A stretch of 64,000 nucleotides of DNA from Gilliamella sp. Lep-s35 (lineage in GTDB: Bacteria; Pseudomonadota; Gammaproteobacteria; Enterobacterales; Orbaceae): positions 101,259-165,258 of the forward strand of contig NZ_WTEX01000001.1 of NCBI RefSeq assembly GCF_009795845.1, in the 5' to 3' direction. Below are positions 18,365-30,636 of this stretch, piece after piece (within the stretch, counting starts at the first letter, position 1; each line of letters starts with the position of its first letter). The position numbers and the translations under genes are program-made. The notes beneath the pieces are model-generated. The model was not told where the DNA came from. It searched no databases and saw nothing but the letters and a program-made list of their open reading frames with translations.

Positions 18365-18976
18365 TCACATCCAACGATCTTTCTTGCGTCGGTTAGGTAT
18401 AATTCTTGGCAATATTAATCCTAAAATAAGTCCGCCTCCAGCAACAAGCCCTCCATAGGTAAACCAAGTTACAATAAGATCACGGCGTTTATCATCCACT
18501 TGATTTAGCAATGATTTAATCTGTGAACTCTGCTCTTTAACTTGTTGTTCTAAAGTTGTATTTTTATTTTGTAGTGTTGCTATTGTTTCTTCTGCCTGTT
18601 TTAGTTTTTCAGCATAGCCACTTACCAATTTTCGTTGATTGGTTTCAGCGTTATCTACTTTGTCTTGATATTCAGCAAGTTTTACTTCTAATGATGGAAA
18701 GCGTTCTTTATAGCTTGGCTGTTCATTTAGTTTATTTGTTTCAATCCAAGCTGTACTGCCATTATTAAGTCGAATTCGGGTGTATTTACCATCTGCACTT
18801 TTTTCAAGTTCGGTAACTTTTTCTCCAACTTTAACAGCATTAGAAAACGCATATTGTGAACCAGGACCTCGACGTAAATAAATATCAACATTATCAGTCA
18901 CATATTTGTCTATAGCATAAGTATCAAAAGCCATCGCCAAAAACGAAAGCATCGCAATAATATTTTGTTTTTTCAT
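18365..18976 (-). CDS. ygiM: YgiM-like SH3-domain membrane protein
   Basis: Family of unknown biochemical role conserved next to cca. The 203-residue protein has a signal peptide (to about TYA), a bacterial SH3 domain (about 25-90, with VDIYLRRGPGSQYAF and WIETNKL), a coiled coil (about 95-165) and one C-terminal membrane segment (FTYGGLVAGGGLILGLILP) followed by basic residues. This order is that of E. coli YgiM. The ATG at 18976 is chosen over a TTG at 18988. It is likely cotranscribed with cca. Confidence 0.87.
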   Translation of the reverse strand: MKKQNIIAMLSFLAMAFDTYAIDKYVTDNVDIYLRRGPGSQYAFSNAVKVGEKVTELEKSADGKYTRIRLNNGSTAWIETNKLNEQPSYKERFPSLEVKLAEYQDKVDNAETNQRKLVSGYAEKLKQAEETIATLQNKNTTLEQQVKEQSSQIKSLLNQVDDKRRDLIVTWFTYGGLVAGGGLILGLILPRIIPNRRKKDRWM

Positions 18977-19094
18977 TACATTTACCAAAAAAGCTCATAA
19001 ATAAGCACATAATAACATAAATAAATGGCAATTCGCATAATCATTTTATACTAAGTCGTTTTAAATCTTAAAATGAAATCGATTACAATTTTCA

Positions 19095-19110
19095 TGAGAT
19101 CTTAATCACA
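19095..19110 (+). promoter_or_regulatory. CRP-like site before the alpha-galactosidase
   Basis: TGAGATCTTAATCACA matches the TGTGA-N6-TCACA half-sites at 9 of 10 positions. Its centre lies about 58 bases before a start expected from a TATATT -10 at 19149-19154, close to the class I spacing. cAMP control is inferred. Confidence 0.55.
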
Positions 19111-19189
19111 AAATAGGAAATTAGAGATACTATTTATAAAAAATACGATATATTTTATACAAAATAGAAATTACAACTTTGGAGCCACT

Positions 19190-21307
19190 ATGAATTATCG
19201 TCTTAGTAATAACAATATTGATGTTTTTTTTCGTACTGAGCCTTATGCTGAATTATGCTATTTTGGTAAACGATTACAAAACTCTCAACCAGAAATGGTC
19301 GATATGTTGCTACCTGCTGTGCCTAATTCTCGTATTGATGTCAATGTACCTTTCACCCTTTGTCCTGAAGAAGGCTTAGGTAATTTTAGTACACCGGGGC
19401 TTGAAGGGCACCGATCAGGCAAAGATTGGTCACCAGTTTTTTCAACTAAAGAAGTTATTAAAACTGATAATGACATAACGATCATTAGTGAAGATACTGT
19501 CGCTAAACTGCGTTTAACTAGTCATTTTATTTTAGATAAAAGCGGCGTGCTGCAATGTCAAAATATTTTAACTAATTTGGGCGATAAACCATATCAAGTT
19601 AATCGCTTTTCCATTACATTACCTATTCCTGAACGGGCACAAGAATTAATGGCTTTTAGTGGGCGTTGGATTAAAGAGTTTTTTCCTCATCGAACTAAAA
19701 TATCACATTGTGGTTATTTGCAAGAAAATCGCCGTGGTCGAACATCGCACGAGTATTTTCCAGGAATGATAGTTGGCACGGAAAGCTTTAAAGAACAAAC
19801 GGGCGAAGTTTGGGGATTCCATTTAGGTTGGAGTGGTAATCATCGCATTCAAGTTGCAGTTAAAAGTAATGGTAAGCGCTTTATTCAAGCTGAAGCACTT
19901 TATCTTGCTGGTGAAATTTCACTTGCTCAAGACGAGTCTTTAACAACGCCTTGGCTACATGCAACTTATAGTGATGAAGGCTTGAACAAAATGAGCCAAC
20001 ATTTTCATCAATACTTACGTAATAATATTATTAAGTTCTGTCATAATAAACCTAGACCTGTCCATCTTAATACATGGGAAGGTATCTTTTTTGACCATAA
20101 CCCCGATTACATTATGAAAATGGCAACTAAAGCAGCCCAGATTGGTGTTGAGCGCTTTATTATTGATGACGGTTGGTTTGGTAAACGTGATGATGATTAC
20201 CAAGGATTAGGTGATTGGTATTTAGATAAGCGAAAATACCCAAATGGCTTAGAACCTGTGATTAAGCATGTTAAAAATCTTGGAATGGAATTCGGTATTT
20301 GGGTTGAGCCAGAGATGATTAATAAAAATTCAGATCTTTATCGTGTTCACCCTGATTGGTTACTTGAGCTCCCAGGTTATCAACAACCAGAAGGCCGTCA
20401 TCAGTATTTGCTTGATTTACAAAATCCTGCTGTATTTGAGTATTTACTTGAAAGGCTAACTTGGTTACTCGGTAGCCATGATATTGATTATATAAAATGG
20501 GATATGAATCGTGAAATTGTCCAACCTGGGCATGAAGGAAATCCGTCCATTGTGGGGCAAACAAAAACACTTTATCGATTACTTGATATTTTGCAAGAAA
20601 GATTCCCTAATGTTGAAATTGAATCTTGTTCGTCAGGTGGCGGACGTATCGATTATGAAATTTTAAAACGTACTCAACGTTTTTGGACTTCTGATTCTAA
20701 CGATGCATTAGATAGACAAATCATTCAACGAGGTATGAGTTACTTCTTTCCTCCAGAAGTAATGGGTGCGCATATTGGTGGAAAATTATGCCATACCACA
20801 TTTCGTGAACTACATATGAATTTACGCGGCCTAACTGCTTTATTTGGACATATGGGCGTCGAGCTCGATCCAGTAAAAGAGTCTGAGCAAGAACAAAAAG
20901 GTTTTGCACATTATATTAGTTTGCATAAACAATTGCGTTCTTTATTGCATAGTGGTAACACTGTGCGATTAGATGTTGATGATAGCCCTGCTATGCAAAG
21001 TTATGGTGTTGTTAGCCAAGACCAAAAAGAAGCTGCATTTATTATTGCTCAATTAACATTACCAACCTATGCGTTAAGTGGTAATTTGCGATTGGCTGGT
21101 TTGTTAGCTGATAAGCAATACCAAATTGAGGTGCTTGATATGCCAGATAATATTGATCCAAAAATAAATGGTCATGTTATGAAAGTATTACCACAATGGA
21201 TGAAAGATAAAACAACACTATCTGGTGATTGGTTAATGAATGTAGGATTGCCGTTACCAGTACTCGATCCAGCAACAGCAATGTTAATAAAGTTAACCGC
21301 TAAATAA
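19190..21307 (+). CDS. rafA: GH36 alpha-galactosidase (RafA-like)
   Basis: Hydrolyses terminal alpha-1,6-galactose from melibiose, raffinose and stachyose; no signal peptide, so cytoplasmic. The 705-residue protein has the GH36 N-terminal beta-supersandwich domain (to about 290), then a TIM barrel with FIIDDGWFGKRDD near 323, the nucleophile Asp438 in YIKWDMNRE and the acid/base Asp502 in WTSDSNDALDR; ESCSSGGGR also fits. Length matches RafA. GGAG lies before the ATG. A CRP-like site is upstream and galR is next. No permease gene for its substrate is present nearby. Confidence 0.9.
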   Translation: MNYRLSNNNIDVFFRTEPYAELCYFGKRLQNSQPEMVDMLLPAVPNSRIDVNVPFTLCPEEGLGNFSTPGLEGHRSGKDWSPVFSTKEVIKTDNDITIISEDTVAKLRLTSHFILDKSGVLQCQNILTNLGDKPYQVNRFSITLPIPERAQELMAFSGRWIKEFFPHRTKISHCGYLQENRRGRTSHEYFPGMIVGTESFKEQTGEVWGFHLGWSGNHRIQVAVKSNGKRFIQAEALYLAGEISLAQDESLTTPWLHATYSDEGLNKMSQHFHQYLRNNIIKFCHNKPRPVHLNTWEGIFFDHNPDYIMKMATKAAQIGVERFIIDDGWFGKRDDDYQGLGDWYLDKRKYPNGLEPVIKHVKNLGMEFGIWVEPEMINKNSDLYRVHPDWLLELPGYQQPEGRHQYLLDLQNPAVFEYLLERLTWLLGSHDIDYIKWDMNREIVQPGHEGNPSIVGQTKTLYRLLDILQERFPNVEIESCSSGGGRIDYEILKRTQRFWTSDSNDALDRQIIQRGMSYFFPPEVMGAHIGGKLCHTTFRELHMNLRGLTALFGHMGVELDPVKESEQEQKGFAHYISLHKQLRSLLHSGNTVRLDVDDSPAMQSYGVVSQDQKEAAFIIAQLTLPTYALSGNLRLAGLLADKQYQIEVLDMPDNIDPKINGHVMKVLPQWMKDKTTLSGDWLMNVGLPLPVLDPATAMLIKLTAK

Positions 21308-21337
21308 TATTATTAACTTATTACATCATCAATTAGC

Positions 21338-21386
21338 AACAATTAGGGAATTAGTGCTTTTGCTAATTCCCTAATTGTTATTTTTA
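21338..21386 (+). terminator. Strong terminator after the alpha-galactosidase
   Basis: AATTAGGGAATTAG (21341-21354) pairs perfectly with CTAATTCCCTAATT (21363-21376), extended by three more pairs, with an 8-base loop and the tail GTTATTTTTAT. Confidence 0.85.
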
Positions 21387-21559
21387 TATAAAAGTACAAC
21401 AAATTAATCGGTTTAAAAATACAAATAAAAAATAGTTAACTTTTGTTTTGCGCATCTTTTTTGTATTATATTTTAGGTTATATATAAAACGATATATTGA
21501 TAAACATTAAATATAAAATTATAACTATCTATTAGTAGTAATTAATTAAAAGGTTTTTT

Positions 21560-22570
21560 ATGACAACAATAAAAGATGTTGCACGTTTAGCTAAAGTTTC
21601 GGTTGCAACCGTATCTCGCGTTATTAATAACGCAAATAATGTACGAGATAACACCCGAGATACCGTAAAAAATGCTATGGAAAAATTAAACTACTATCCA
21701 GATGCCAATGCTCGAGCTTTGTCGCAACAAAATTCAAATACCATTGGTATTGTTGTAGCTGATGTTTCAGACCCCTTTTTTGGTGCTATGGTTAGTGCCG
21801 TTGAAAAAGTTGCCTCGCGAACGGGGAATTTTTTATTGATTGGTAATGGCTATCATAATGAACAACAAGAATATAATGCCATTACACAATTAATTGAACA
21901 TCGTTGTTCGTCATTAGTTGTACATGCTAAAATGATCCCCGACAGTACTCTAAAAAAATTGATGCTACAAGTACCCGGTATGGTTTTGATTAATCGTATC
22001 GTAAAAGGATTTGAAAAACGCTGTATTGCTCTTGATGACCGTTACGGCTCTTATCTTGCAGTCAAGCATTTAATTCAACATGGACATACCCAAATTGGTT
22101 ATTTATGTTCAAATCATAATATTTCTGATTCATCTGATCGTTTACAAGGCTATAAAGACGCATTGTTAGAACATGGTATTGATGTTAATGAAAACCTTAT
22201 TGCGATTGGTTTGCCAAATGAAACTGGTGGCGAACAAGCAATGATGTCATTACTTGAACGTAACTGCCATATCACTGCAATTGCTTGTTATAACGATTCA
22301 ATGGCAGCCGGTGCTATGTCTGTGCTTTATGATAATGATATTAAAATTCCAAGTAGTATTTCGATCATTGGTTTTGATGATCTTGTTTTATCACGCTATT
22401 TACACCCTAAATTAACCACCATCCGTTACCCTTTACAAACAATGGCTGAACAAGCGGCTGAATTAGCACTAAAGCTTGCCAAAGGAGATGATATTCCAAC
22501 AAATTTGATTAACGTCTATATACCAACCTTAACTAAGCGTTATTCGGTAGCTATTATTAATAATAATTAA
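21560..22570 (+). CDS. galR: LacI-family galactose regulator GalR/GalS
   Basis: Repressor that senses galactose and controls galactose metabolism. The 336-residue protein opens with TIKDVARLAKVSVATVSRVIN, the helix-turn-helix of GalR and GalS, and keeps long GalR blocks (GNFLLIGNGYHNEQ, CSSLVVHAKMIPDS, CIALDDRYGS, ACYNDSMAAGAMSVL). The near-identical recognition helix predicts the gal operator TGTAANCGNTTACA, and a one-mismatch copy lies before lacZ at 24802. The gene has its own promoter behind a terminator. GalR versus GalS cannot be separated here. Confidence 0.9.
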   Translation: MTTIKDVARLAKVSVATVSRVINNANNVRDNTRDTVKNAMEKLNYYPDANARALSQQNSNTIGIVVADVSDPFFGAMVSAVEKVASRTGNFLLIGNGYHNEQQEYNAITQLIEHRCSSLVVHAKMIPDSTLKKLMLQVPGMVLINRIVKGFEKRCIALDDRYGSYLAVKHLIQHGHTQIGYLCSNHNISDSSDRLQGYKDALLEHGIDVNENLIAIGLPNETGGEQAMMSLLERNCHITAIACYNDSMAAGAMSVLYDNDIKIPSSISIIGFDDLVLSRYLHPKLTTIRYPLQTMAEQAAELALKLAKGDDIPTNLINVYIPTLTKRYSVAIINNN

Positions 22571-22599
22571 AATGTAGGTGTAGAAATTCCTCGCGTTGT

Positions 22600-22787
22600 T
22601 TACAGTAATTTGAGAAACACTGTAATAAATATACTCAGGATAGAACATACCGGAAGCGTCTGTAAAGTGAATGATGCAGTAATGTCACTAGCAGCCAAAA
22701 CCTGCCGAAGCAAGTTAGCCATAAACTAACCGCAGTAGCAATCCCCGTCCTTTAGGGCGGGGAGGGTGTCAAATCTACAACCTTACG
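22600..22787 (+). mobile_element. Right-end remnant of an IS200/IS605-type element (probable)
   Basis: The stretch ends in CCCCGTCC-TTTA-GGGCGGGG (22743-22762), the imperfect palindrome typical of the right end of IS200/IS605 elements carrying tnpB. The preceding about 100 bases are GC-richer than the surroundings and have one short open frame (to about 22728), but no transposase or TnpB motif can be read. A small inverted repeat (TTACAGT/ACTGTAA, 22600-22606 and 22619-22625) at its left is shared with the region after lacZ. A stand-alone terminator for the convergent genes is an alternative. Confidence 0.5.
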
Positions 22788-24518
<1,731 letters not shown>

Positions 24519-24563
24519 TCATTATTTTAAAAATAGATAAATATTTTTTAAATTTGAGAAAAA

Positions 24564-24601
24564 AAAACCTAAAGAATAGTTATAGCTATTCTTTAGGTTT
24601 T
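24564..24601 (-). terminator. Intrinsic terminator in the porin leader (attenuator)
   Basis: On the minus strand a perfect 15-16 bp stem (24586-24601 with 24564-24579, loop of 6 bases) is followed by nine consecutive T (24567 to 24559). It lies about 55 bases before the porin start, inside its own leader, so it should stop transcription unless antitermination occurs. Its upstream arm overlaps the RAT element. Confidence 0.9.
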
Positions 24602-24626
24602 GCCCGCTATAAGTCGGTAACAATCC
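24596..24626 (-). promoter_or_regulatory. BglG/LicT-type RAT antiterminator in the porin leader
   Basis: The minus strand reads GGATTGTTACC at the 5' end (24626-24616) and GCGGGCAAAACC at the 3' end (24607-24596). This is the consensus ribonucleic antiterminator bound by BglG-family proteins (GGATTGTTACTG...GGCAAAACC), 31 bases long. Its last bases are shared with the terminator stem, the classical mutually exclusive arrangement. The cognate antiterminator protein and PTS permease are not in the window. Confidence 0.85.
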
Positions 24627-24649
24627 AATACTTTTTAATAGGTAGTTTC

Positions 24650-24677
24650 AATATAACCAATAAAAACGACTATTCAA
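24650..24677 (-). promoter_or_regulatory. Sigma-70 promoter of the porin gene
   Basis: On the minus strand TTGAAT (24672-24677), a 16-base spacer and TATATT (24650-24655) predict a start near 24643. That places the CRP site about 60 bases upstream (class I) and the RAT from about +17. Confidence 0.6.
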
Positions 24678-24694
24678 AAACTAAATACTCATAT

Positions 24695-24710
24695 TGTGAT
24701 TAATCTCACA
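24695..24710 (-). promoter_or_regulatory. Consensus CRP site upstream of the porin promoter
   Basis: TGTGATTAATCTCACA carries both TGTGA and TCACA half-sites with the 6-base spacer, a full 10 of 10 match. The distance to the predicted porin start is about -60. It is too far from the lacZ start to be its main activator site. Confidence 0.85.
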
Positions 24711-24801
24711 TTAAAAATTATCATTTTATATACAAAGATAGCAAATATAGTCATCAGTTTTTAAATTGGTCAAAAACAATAGAAGTTATACTTAATAAAT
24801 A

Positions 24802-24815
24802 TGTATACGGTTACA
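24802..24815 (+). promoter_or_regulatory. GalR operator before lacZ
   Basis: TGTATACGGTTACA differs from the gal operator consensus TGTAANCGNTTACA at one position. Its centre is about -60.5 from the start predicted for the TATAAT at 24857, the same position as the external operator of the E. coli gal operon. Confidence 0.75.
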
Positions 24816-24820
24816 TAAAA

Positions 24821-24862
24821 TGTTAACTAGATCACTGTTTTTAGCTGCATGTAATTTATAAT
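24821..24862 (+). promoter_or_regulatory. lacZ promoter with overlapping CRP-like site
   Basis: TATAAT at 24857-24862 predicts a start near 24869. TGTTAACTAGATCACT at 24821-24836 matches 8 of 10 CRP half-site bases and is centred near -41, a class II position where no good -35 hexamer is seen. The combination mirrors the E. coli gal P1 promoter. Confidence 0.6.
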
Positions 24863-24868
24863 TCTTAA

Positions 24869-28024
<3,156 letters not shown>

Positions 28025-28043
28025 TATGTAGGAAAACGCCAAG

Positions 28044-28078
28044 TTGTTTACAGTAGTTTTTCAAATTACTGTAAACAA
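28044..28078 (+). terminator. Hairpin after lacZ
   Basis: TTGTTTACAGTA (28044-28055) and TACTGTAAACAA (28067-28078) form a perfect 12-bp stem with an 11-base loop. No T-run follows, so it may act as an mRNA-end stabiliser or a weak terminator. A shorter related repeat beginning GTTGTTTACAGTA follows galR at 22595. Confidence 0.5.
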
Positions 28079-28172
28079 AGTGAGTAATTTCGATAGTTTA
28101 AAATATATCAATAAATCAATTAGTCGTTTATTGACGGTTTACAAGAGGAGTGTGATATATACTCCCCCTATT

Positions 28173-28466
28173 TTATAGAGTGGATAAATTCATATCTATT
28201 TTTGCATTACACGCGTTTAAATATTTTAAAATCGTTTTTATATTTGTGTTAAGTGGTGATTTCTCAATTCTATTTATATTCGATGATGCAACACCTAAAC
28301 GTTTTGCTAGCTCAGTTTGAGATAGTTTCGCATTTTTTCTCGCTTTCAGCAATAATTCACGCAATTTCCACTCGTCTTCAGCTTCATCATACGCAGCCCT
28401 CACCGCAGGGTTGGCGAGCGCGATATCTTTGATTTCACTAAATGTTGTGCTGTGTTTTTTACTCAT
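28173..28466 (-). CDS. XRE/HigA-type antitoxin
   Basis: Small DNA-binding antitoxin of 97 residues: an N-terminal helical region, then a Cro/C1 helix-turn-helix (LSQTELAKRLGVASSNINRIEK, about 50-72). It overlaps the 3' end of a toxin-like frame on the same strand, the toxin-first order of HigBA modules. The start at 28466 is an ATG; a TTG at 28472 is in frame. Because the toxin is truncated the module is probably an orphan antitoxin. Confidence 0.75.
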   Translation of the reverse strand: MSKKHSTTFSEIKDIALANPAVRAAYDEAEDEWKLRELLLKARKNAKLSQTELAKRLGVASSNINRIEKSPLNTNIKTILKYLNACNAKIDMNLSTL

Positions 28467-28580
28467 CGTCAATCATCTCCTTTAGCCTTGTTCTTGCAAT
28501 TTGTAGAGCGCTTGCTGGCGTTCTCATCGCTTTTCTTAAATAGATTAATTTAATTTGATTAGGAAATGTATAGTTAAATG
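28459..28580 (-). pseudogene. 3' fragment of a RelE/HigB-like toxin
   Basis: In the minus frame that ends at 28459 the peptide IYLRKAMRTPASALQIARTR followed by LKEMIDDE looks like the C-terminal end of HigB/RelE-type toxins (basic KK-x-TP segment, then an IAxxRLKE helix). Upstream the frame runs straight into a copy of the tRNA-Lys 3' end, so the N-terminal two thirds are missing. Confidence 0.55.
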
Positions 28581-28766
28581 GTGGGTCGTGAGCGATTATT
28601 CGGCACATCGTGTGCCTCACCCCTGCGGGGCCAACACTGCGTGTTGTTCAAATTTGTTCCGGACAAATTTGTCGAACACTGGCGTTCTCATCGCTTTTCT
28701 TGTTTTTGATTAGATCGATTTGATTTACTTAAGATTTATGTAGTTAAATGGTGGGTCGTGAGCGAT
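28517..28766 (-). repeat. Imperfect direct repeat carrying tRNA-Lys 3' ends
   Basis: Two copies of about 85 bases (28517-28603 and 28681-28766) each begin GGCGTTCTCATCGCTTTTCTT and end GGTGGGTCGTGAGCGATT, i.e. the last bases of tRNA-Lys. The right copy belongs to the intact tRNA gene. The left copy is a 3' fragment, like the attachment-site duplication left by a tRNA-targeting integrated element. No integrase is visible. Confidence 0.6.
28602..28677. repeat. Cluster of four short hairpins
   Basis: Four consecutive palindromes lie between the two direct repeats: GGCACA-TCG-TGTGCC, CCCC-TGC-GGGG, AACAC-TGC-GTGTT, and GTTC/GAAC enclosing AAATTTGT-TCCGG-ACAAATTT with a 2-base bulge. The GC content is higher than the flanks. 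It does not encode a protein. Confidence 0.6.
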
Positions 28767-28824
28767 TCGAACGCTCGACCAACGGATTAAAAGTCCGCTG
28801 CTCTACCGACTGAGCTAACGACCC
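28749..28824 (-). tRNA. lysW: tRNA-Lys (TTT)
   Basis: Complete 76-base gene with CCA: acceptor GGGTCGT, anticodon loop CTTTTAA giving TTT, T-loop GTTCGAAT. Last gene of the Val-Val-Lys array on the minus strand. Confidence 0.96.
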
Positions 28825-28833
28825 ATCTAGAGA

Positions 28834-28909
28834 TGGTGGGTGATACCGGGTTCGAACCAGTGACCCCCTCCTTGTAAGGGAGGTGCTCTCCCAACTGAGC
28901 TAATCACCC
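28834..28909 (-). tRNA. valT: tRNA-Val (TAC)
   Basis: Complete 76-base gene with CCA: acceptor GGGTGAT, anticodon loop CTTACAA giving TAC. Identical to the neighbouring copy at 28945. Confidence 0.96.
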
Positions 28910-28944
28910 CAAATGTTTTATCTCTAAAACGTCACGGCAAAGAT

Positions 28945-29020
28945 TGGTGGGTGATACCGGGTTCGAACCAGTGACCCCCTCCTTGTAAGGGAGGTGCTCT
29001 CCCAACTGAGCTAATCACCC
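28945..29020 (-). tRNA. valT: tRNA-Val (TAC)
   Basis: First gene of the Val-Val-Lys array; 76 bases with CCA, anticodon TAC, same sequence as the copy at 28834. Confidence 0.96.
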
Positions 29021-29037
29021 TTACCGTGTGGATGTGC

Positions 29038-29065
29038 ATTATAAGGCACGTCTTGTTTCAGTCAA
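29038..29065 (-). promoter_or_regulatory. Promoter of the Val-Val-Lys tRNA operon
   Basis: On the minus strand TTGACT (29060-29065), a 16-base spacer and TATAAT (29038-29043) lie just before the first tRNA-Val. Confidence 0.8.
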
Positions 29066-29222
29066 CCTTTTTTTTTAAATTTCTCTAAAATCCACCTTGT
29101 TCGATTTAATTTTAAACATTTTTTGGGTGCTAGTTCGCAAAAATTACTTTTCTCTATTTTTATTTGGTAAAGAATTACTATGATAAAGCGATTCGGTTAT
29201 CACAGATAAAAGTTAATTCATC

Positions 29223-30173
29223 ATGGTTTTTAATAAAGAACGCGTCATTATTTATGTTCAGCCCGCTATTTTACGCTATAAGGCAGTTAGCTCTGCCAAG
29301 CAGATAACTACATTAGACACAAGCGATGGTTTAATTGCATTTCATTATCAAAATGAAGCCGATGTAGATTTATTTTTAAGTGATTTACAAAAAAAATTTG
29401 CTGGACGGACTGAATTTGAAATTAATTTGGATACCAATTTAATCCAAACGCAACAACTTGTCTTACCAGATATAAAGTTAAATTTAAGTGAATTGATTTT
29501 ATATGTTGAAGCTAATATTTATAAATTATTTCAATTACCCACTAAAAATGTATTTTTTGATTTTATTTATCCAACTAAAAAAAATGAATATGTTACCGTG
29601 ATGATAGCTGAGCGTAATTATATTGAAAGCTGGATAAATCTTTTTAAAAAGTATGAATTACCATTAACATTTGTTGGTTGTCGAGTTGACCATGCTAAAA
29701 TTAATTTTTTACCGTGGCGACAAGAAAAGCAAATAAAACACCGGCGGCAATTAGCTTACACGATTGTTAGCCTTATTGGCGTAATTAGCTGTTTGCTTTG
29801 TTATTGGTGGATTCAAGCCCGAAATGAACAGCAATATTATGAGCAAAAACTGCTAGAACAGCAGCAAGTGGTACAAAAACTCACAGCTGAATTATCTAAT
29901 TATTTACCTAACCCATCATTAAGTCAAAAACAGATTCAAGACGCATTATCGTTGCTTTCAGTGCAGTTACCTTCGGTGATTTGGTTGGACTCTTTTTATT
30001 ATGAACAACAAAAAATTACGATTGATGGGCAAAGTTTTAATTATGTTGAGTTAACTAATTTTAATCAAAATCTATTAACGCTGAAAAATATCAGCGACAG
30101 CCGAATAAGCACTGTCTTATCTAATAAAACAAACTTAGTTTTTGAAATGGAAATACGCCTTAATGAACAGTGA
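29223..30173 (+). CDS. hofM: HofM-HofN fusion, pilus/DNA-uptake assembly protein
   Basis: HofM and HofN are the PilM- and PilN-like inner-membrane assembly proteins of the type IV pilus/competence system. Residues 1 to about 162 resemble the first part of HofM. They run directly into KINFLPWRQEKQIKHRR, the usual start of HofN, followed by a membrane segment (about 179-197), a coiled-coil stretch and the PilN ferredoxin-like domain. The total of 316 residues is shorter than HofM plus HofN (about 259 plus 179), so the HofM ATP-binding half seems to be lost. The operon continues with hofO, hofP and hofQ, all overlapping. Family assignment is from layout and local motifs. Confidence 0.75.
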   Translation: MVFNKERVIIYVQPAILRYKAVSSAKQITTLDTSDGLIAFHYQNEADVDLFLSDLQKKFAGRTEFEINLDTNLIQTQQLVLPDIKLNLSELILYVEANIYKLFQLPTKNVFFDFIYPTKKNEYVTVMIAERNYIESWINLFKKYELPLTFVGCRVDHAKINFLPWRQEKQIKHRRQLAYTIVSLIGVISCLLCYWWIQARNEQQYYEQKLLEQQQVVQKLTAELSNYLPNPSLSQKQIQDALSLLSVQLPSVIWLDSFYYEQQKITIDGQSFNYVELTNFNQNLLTLKNISDSRISTVLSNKTNLVFEMEIRLNEQ

Positions 30174-30636
30174 CTTTTTTAATCGCCCAATTTGGCAACA
30201 ATATCTACTGTCTATATTTTGTTGTTTGACCGTTTTTGTGGTTGTTTATCTAATTTTTATTTACGACATTGAGCAACAAGTTAAATCAAATGCTAACGCG
30301 TATCGGCAAAAAATTACTGAAACGCAGCTATTACAGGCCAAAGTGAATCGTTACCAAACAAGTAAAAATAGTTTATATAGCTTGATATCAGAACAAGAAT
30401 TAGCACAGGCGATCGAACAACATCACCTTGAGTTGAGCACCTTCAAGCGTTATCAAACAGACCAAACAGTGAATTGGGATATAGAGCTAAATGGTCAGTT
30501 TTTTAATTTTATGAATTTAATTTCATCATTGACCGATGACTTTTATTTTCTTGATTTTCAAAATCTAAAAATCAGTAAACAAGATCAGCAGTTACAGTTC
30601 AGCTTTACATTATTGTTTAAAAAGGATAATGGGTGA
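30163..30636 (+). CDS. hofO: HofO (PilO-like) pilus assembly protein
   Basis: Bitopic inner-membrane protein of the PilO class that pairs with PilN/HofN. The 157-residue protein has a short cytoplasmic start, one membrane segment (QYLLSIFCCLTVFVVVYLIFI, about 11-32), a coiled-coil region (about 35-75) and a small C-terminal alpha-beta domain. The ATG at 30163 overlaps the end of the preceding gene by 11 bases. It is recognised mainly by size, topology and its place between hofN and hofP. Confidence 0.72.
   Translation: MNSDFFNRPIWQQYLLSIFCCLTVFVVVYLIFIYDIEQQVKSNANAYRQKITETQLLQAKVNRYQTSKNSLYSLISEQELAQAIEQHHLELSTFKRYQTDQTVNWDIELNGQFFNFMNLISSLTDDFYFLDFQNLKISKQDQQLQFSFTLLFKKDNG

Noticed and set aside
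28861..29020. Repeated sequence suspected as CRISPR or tandem repeat
   Set aside because: The two copies are identical tRNA-Val genes; no spacer-repeat pattern is present here or elsewhere in the window.
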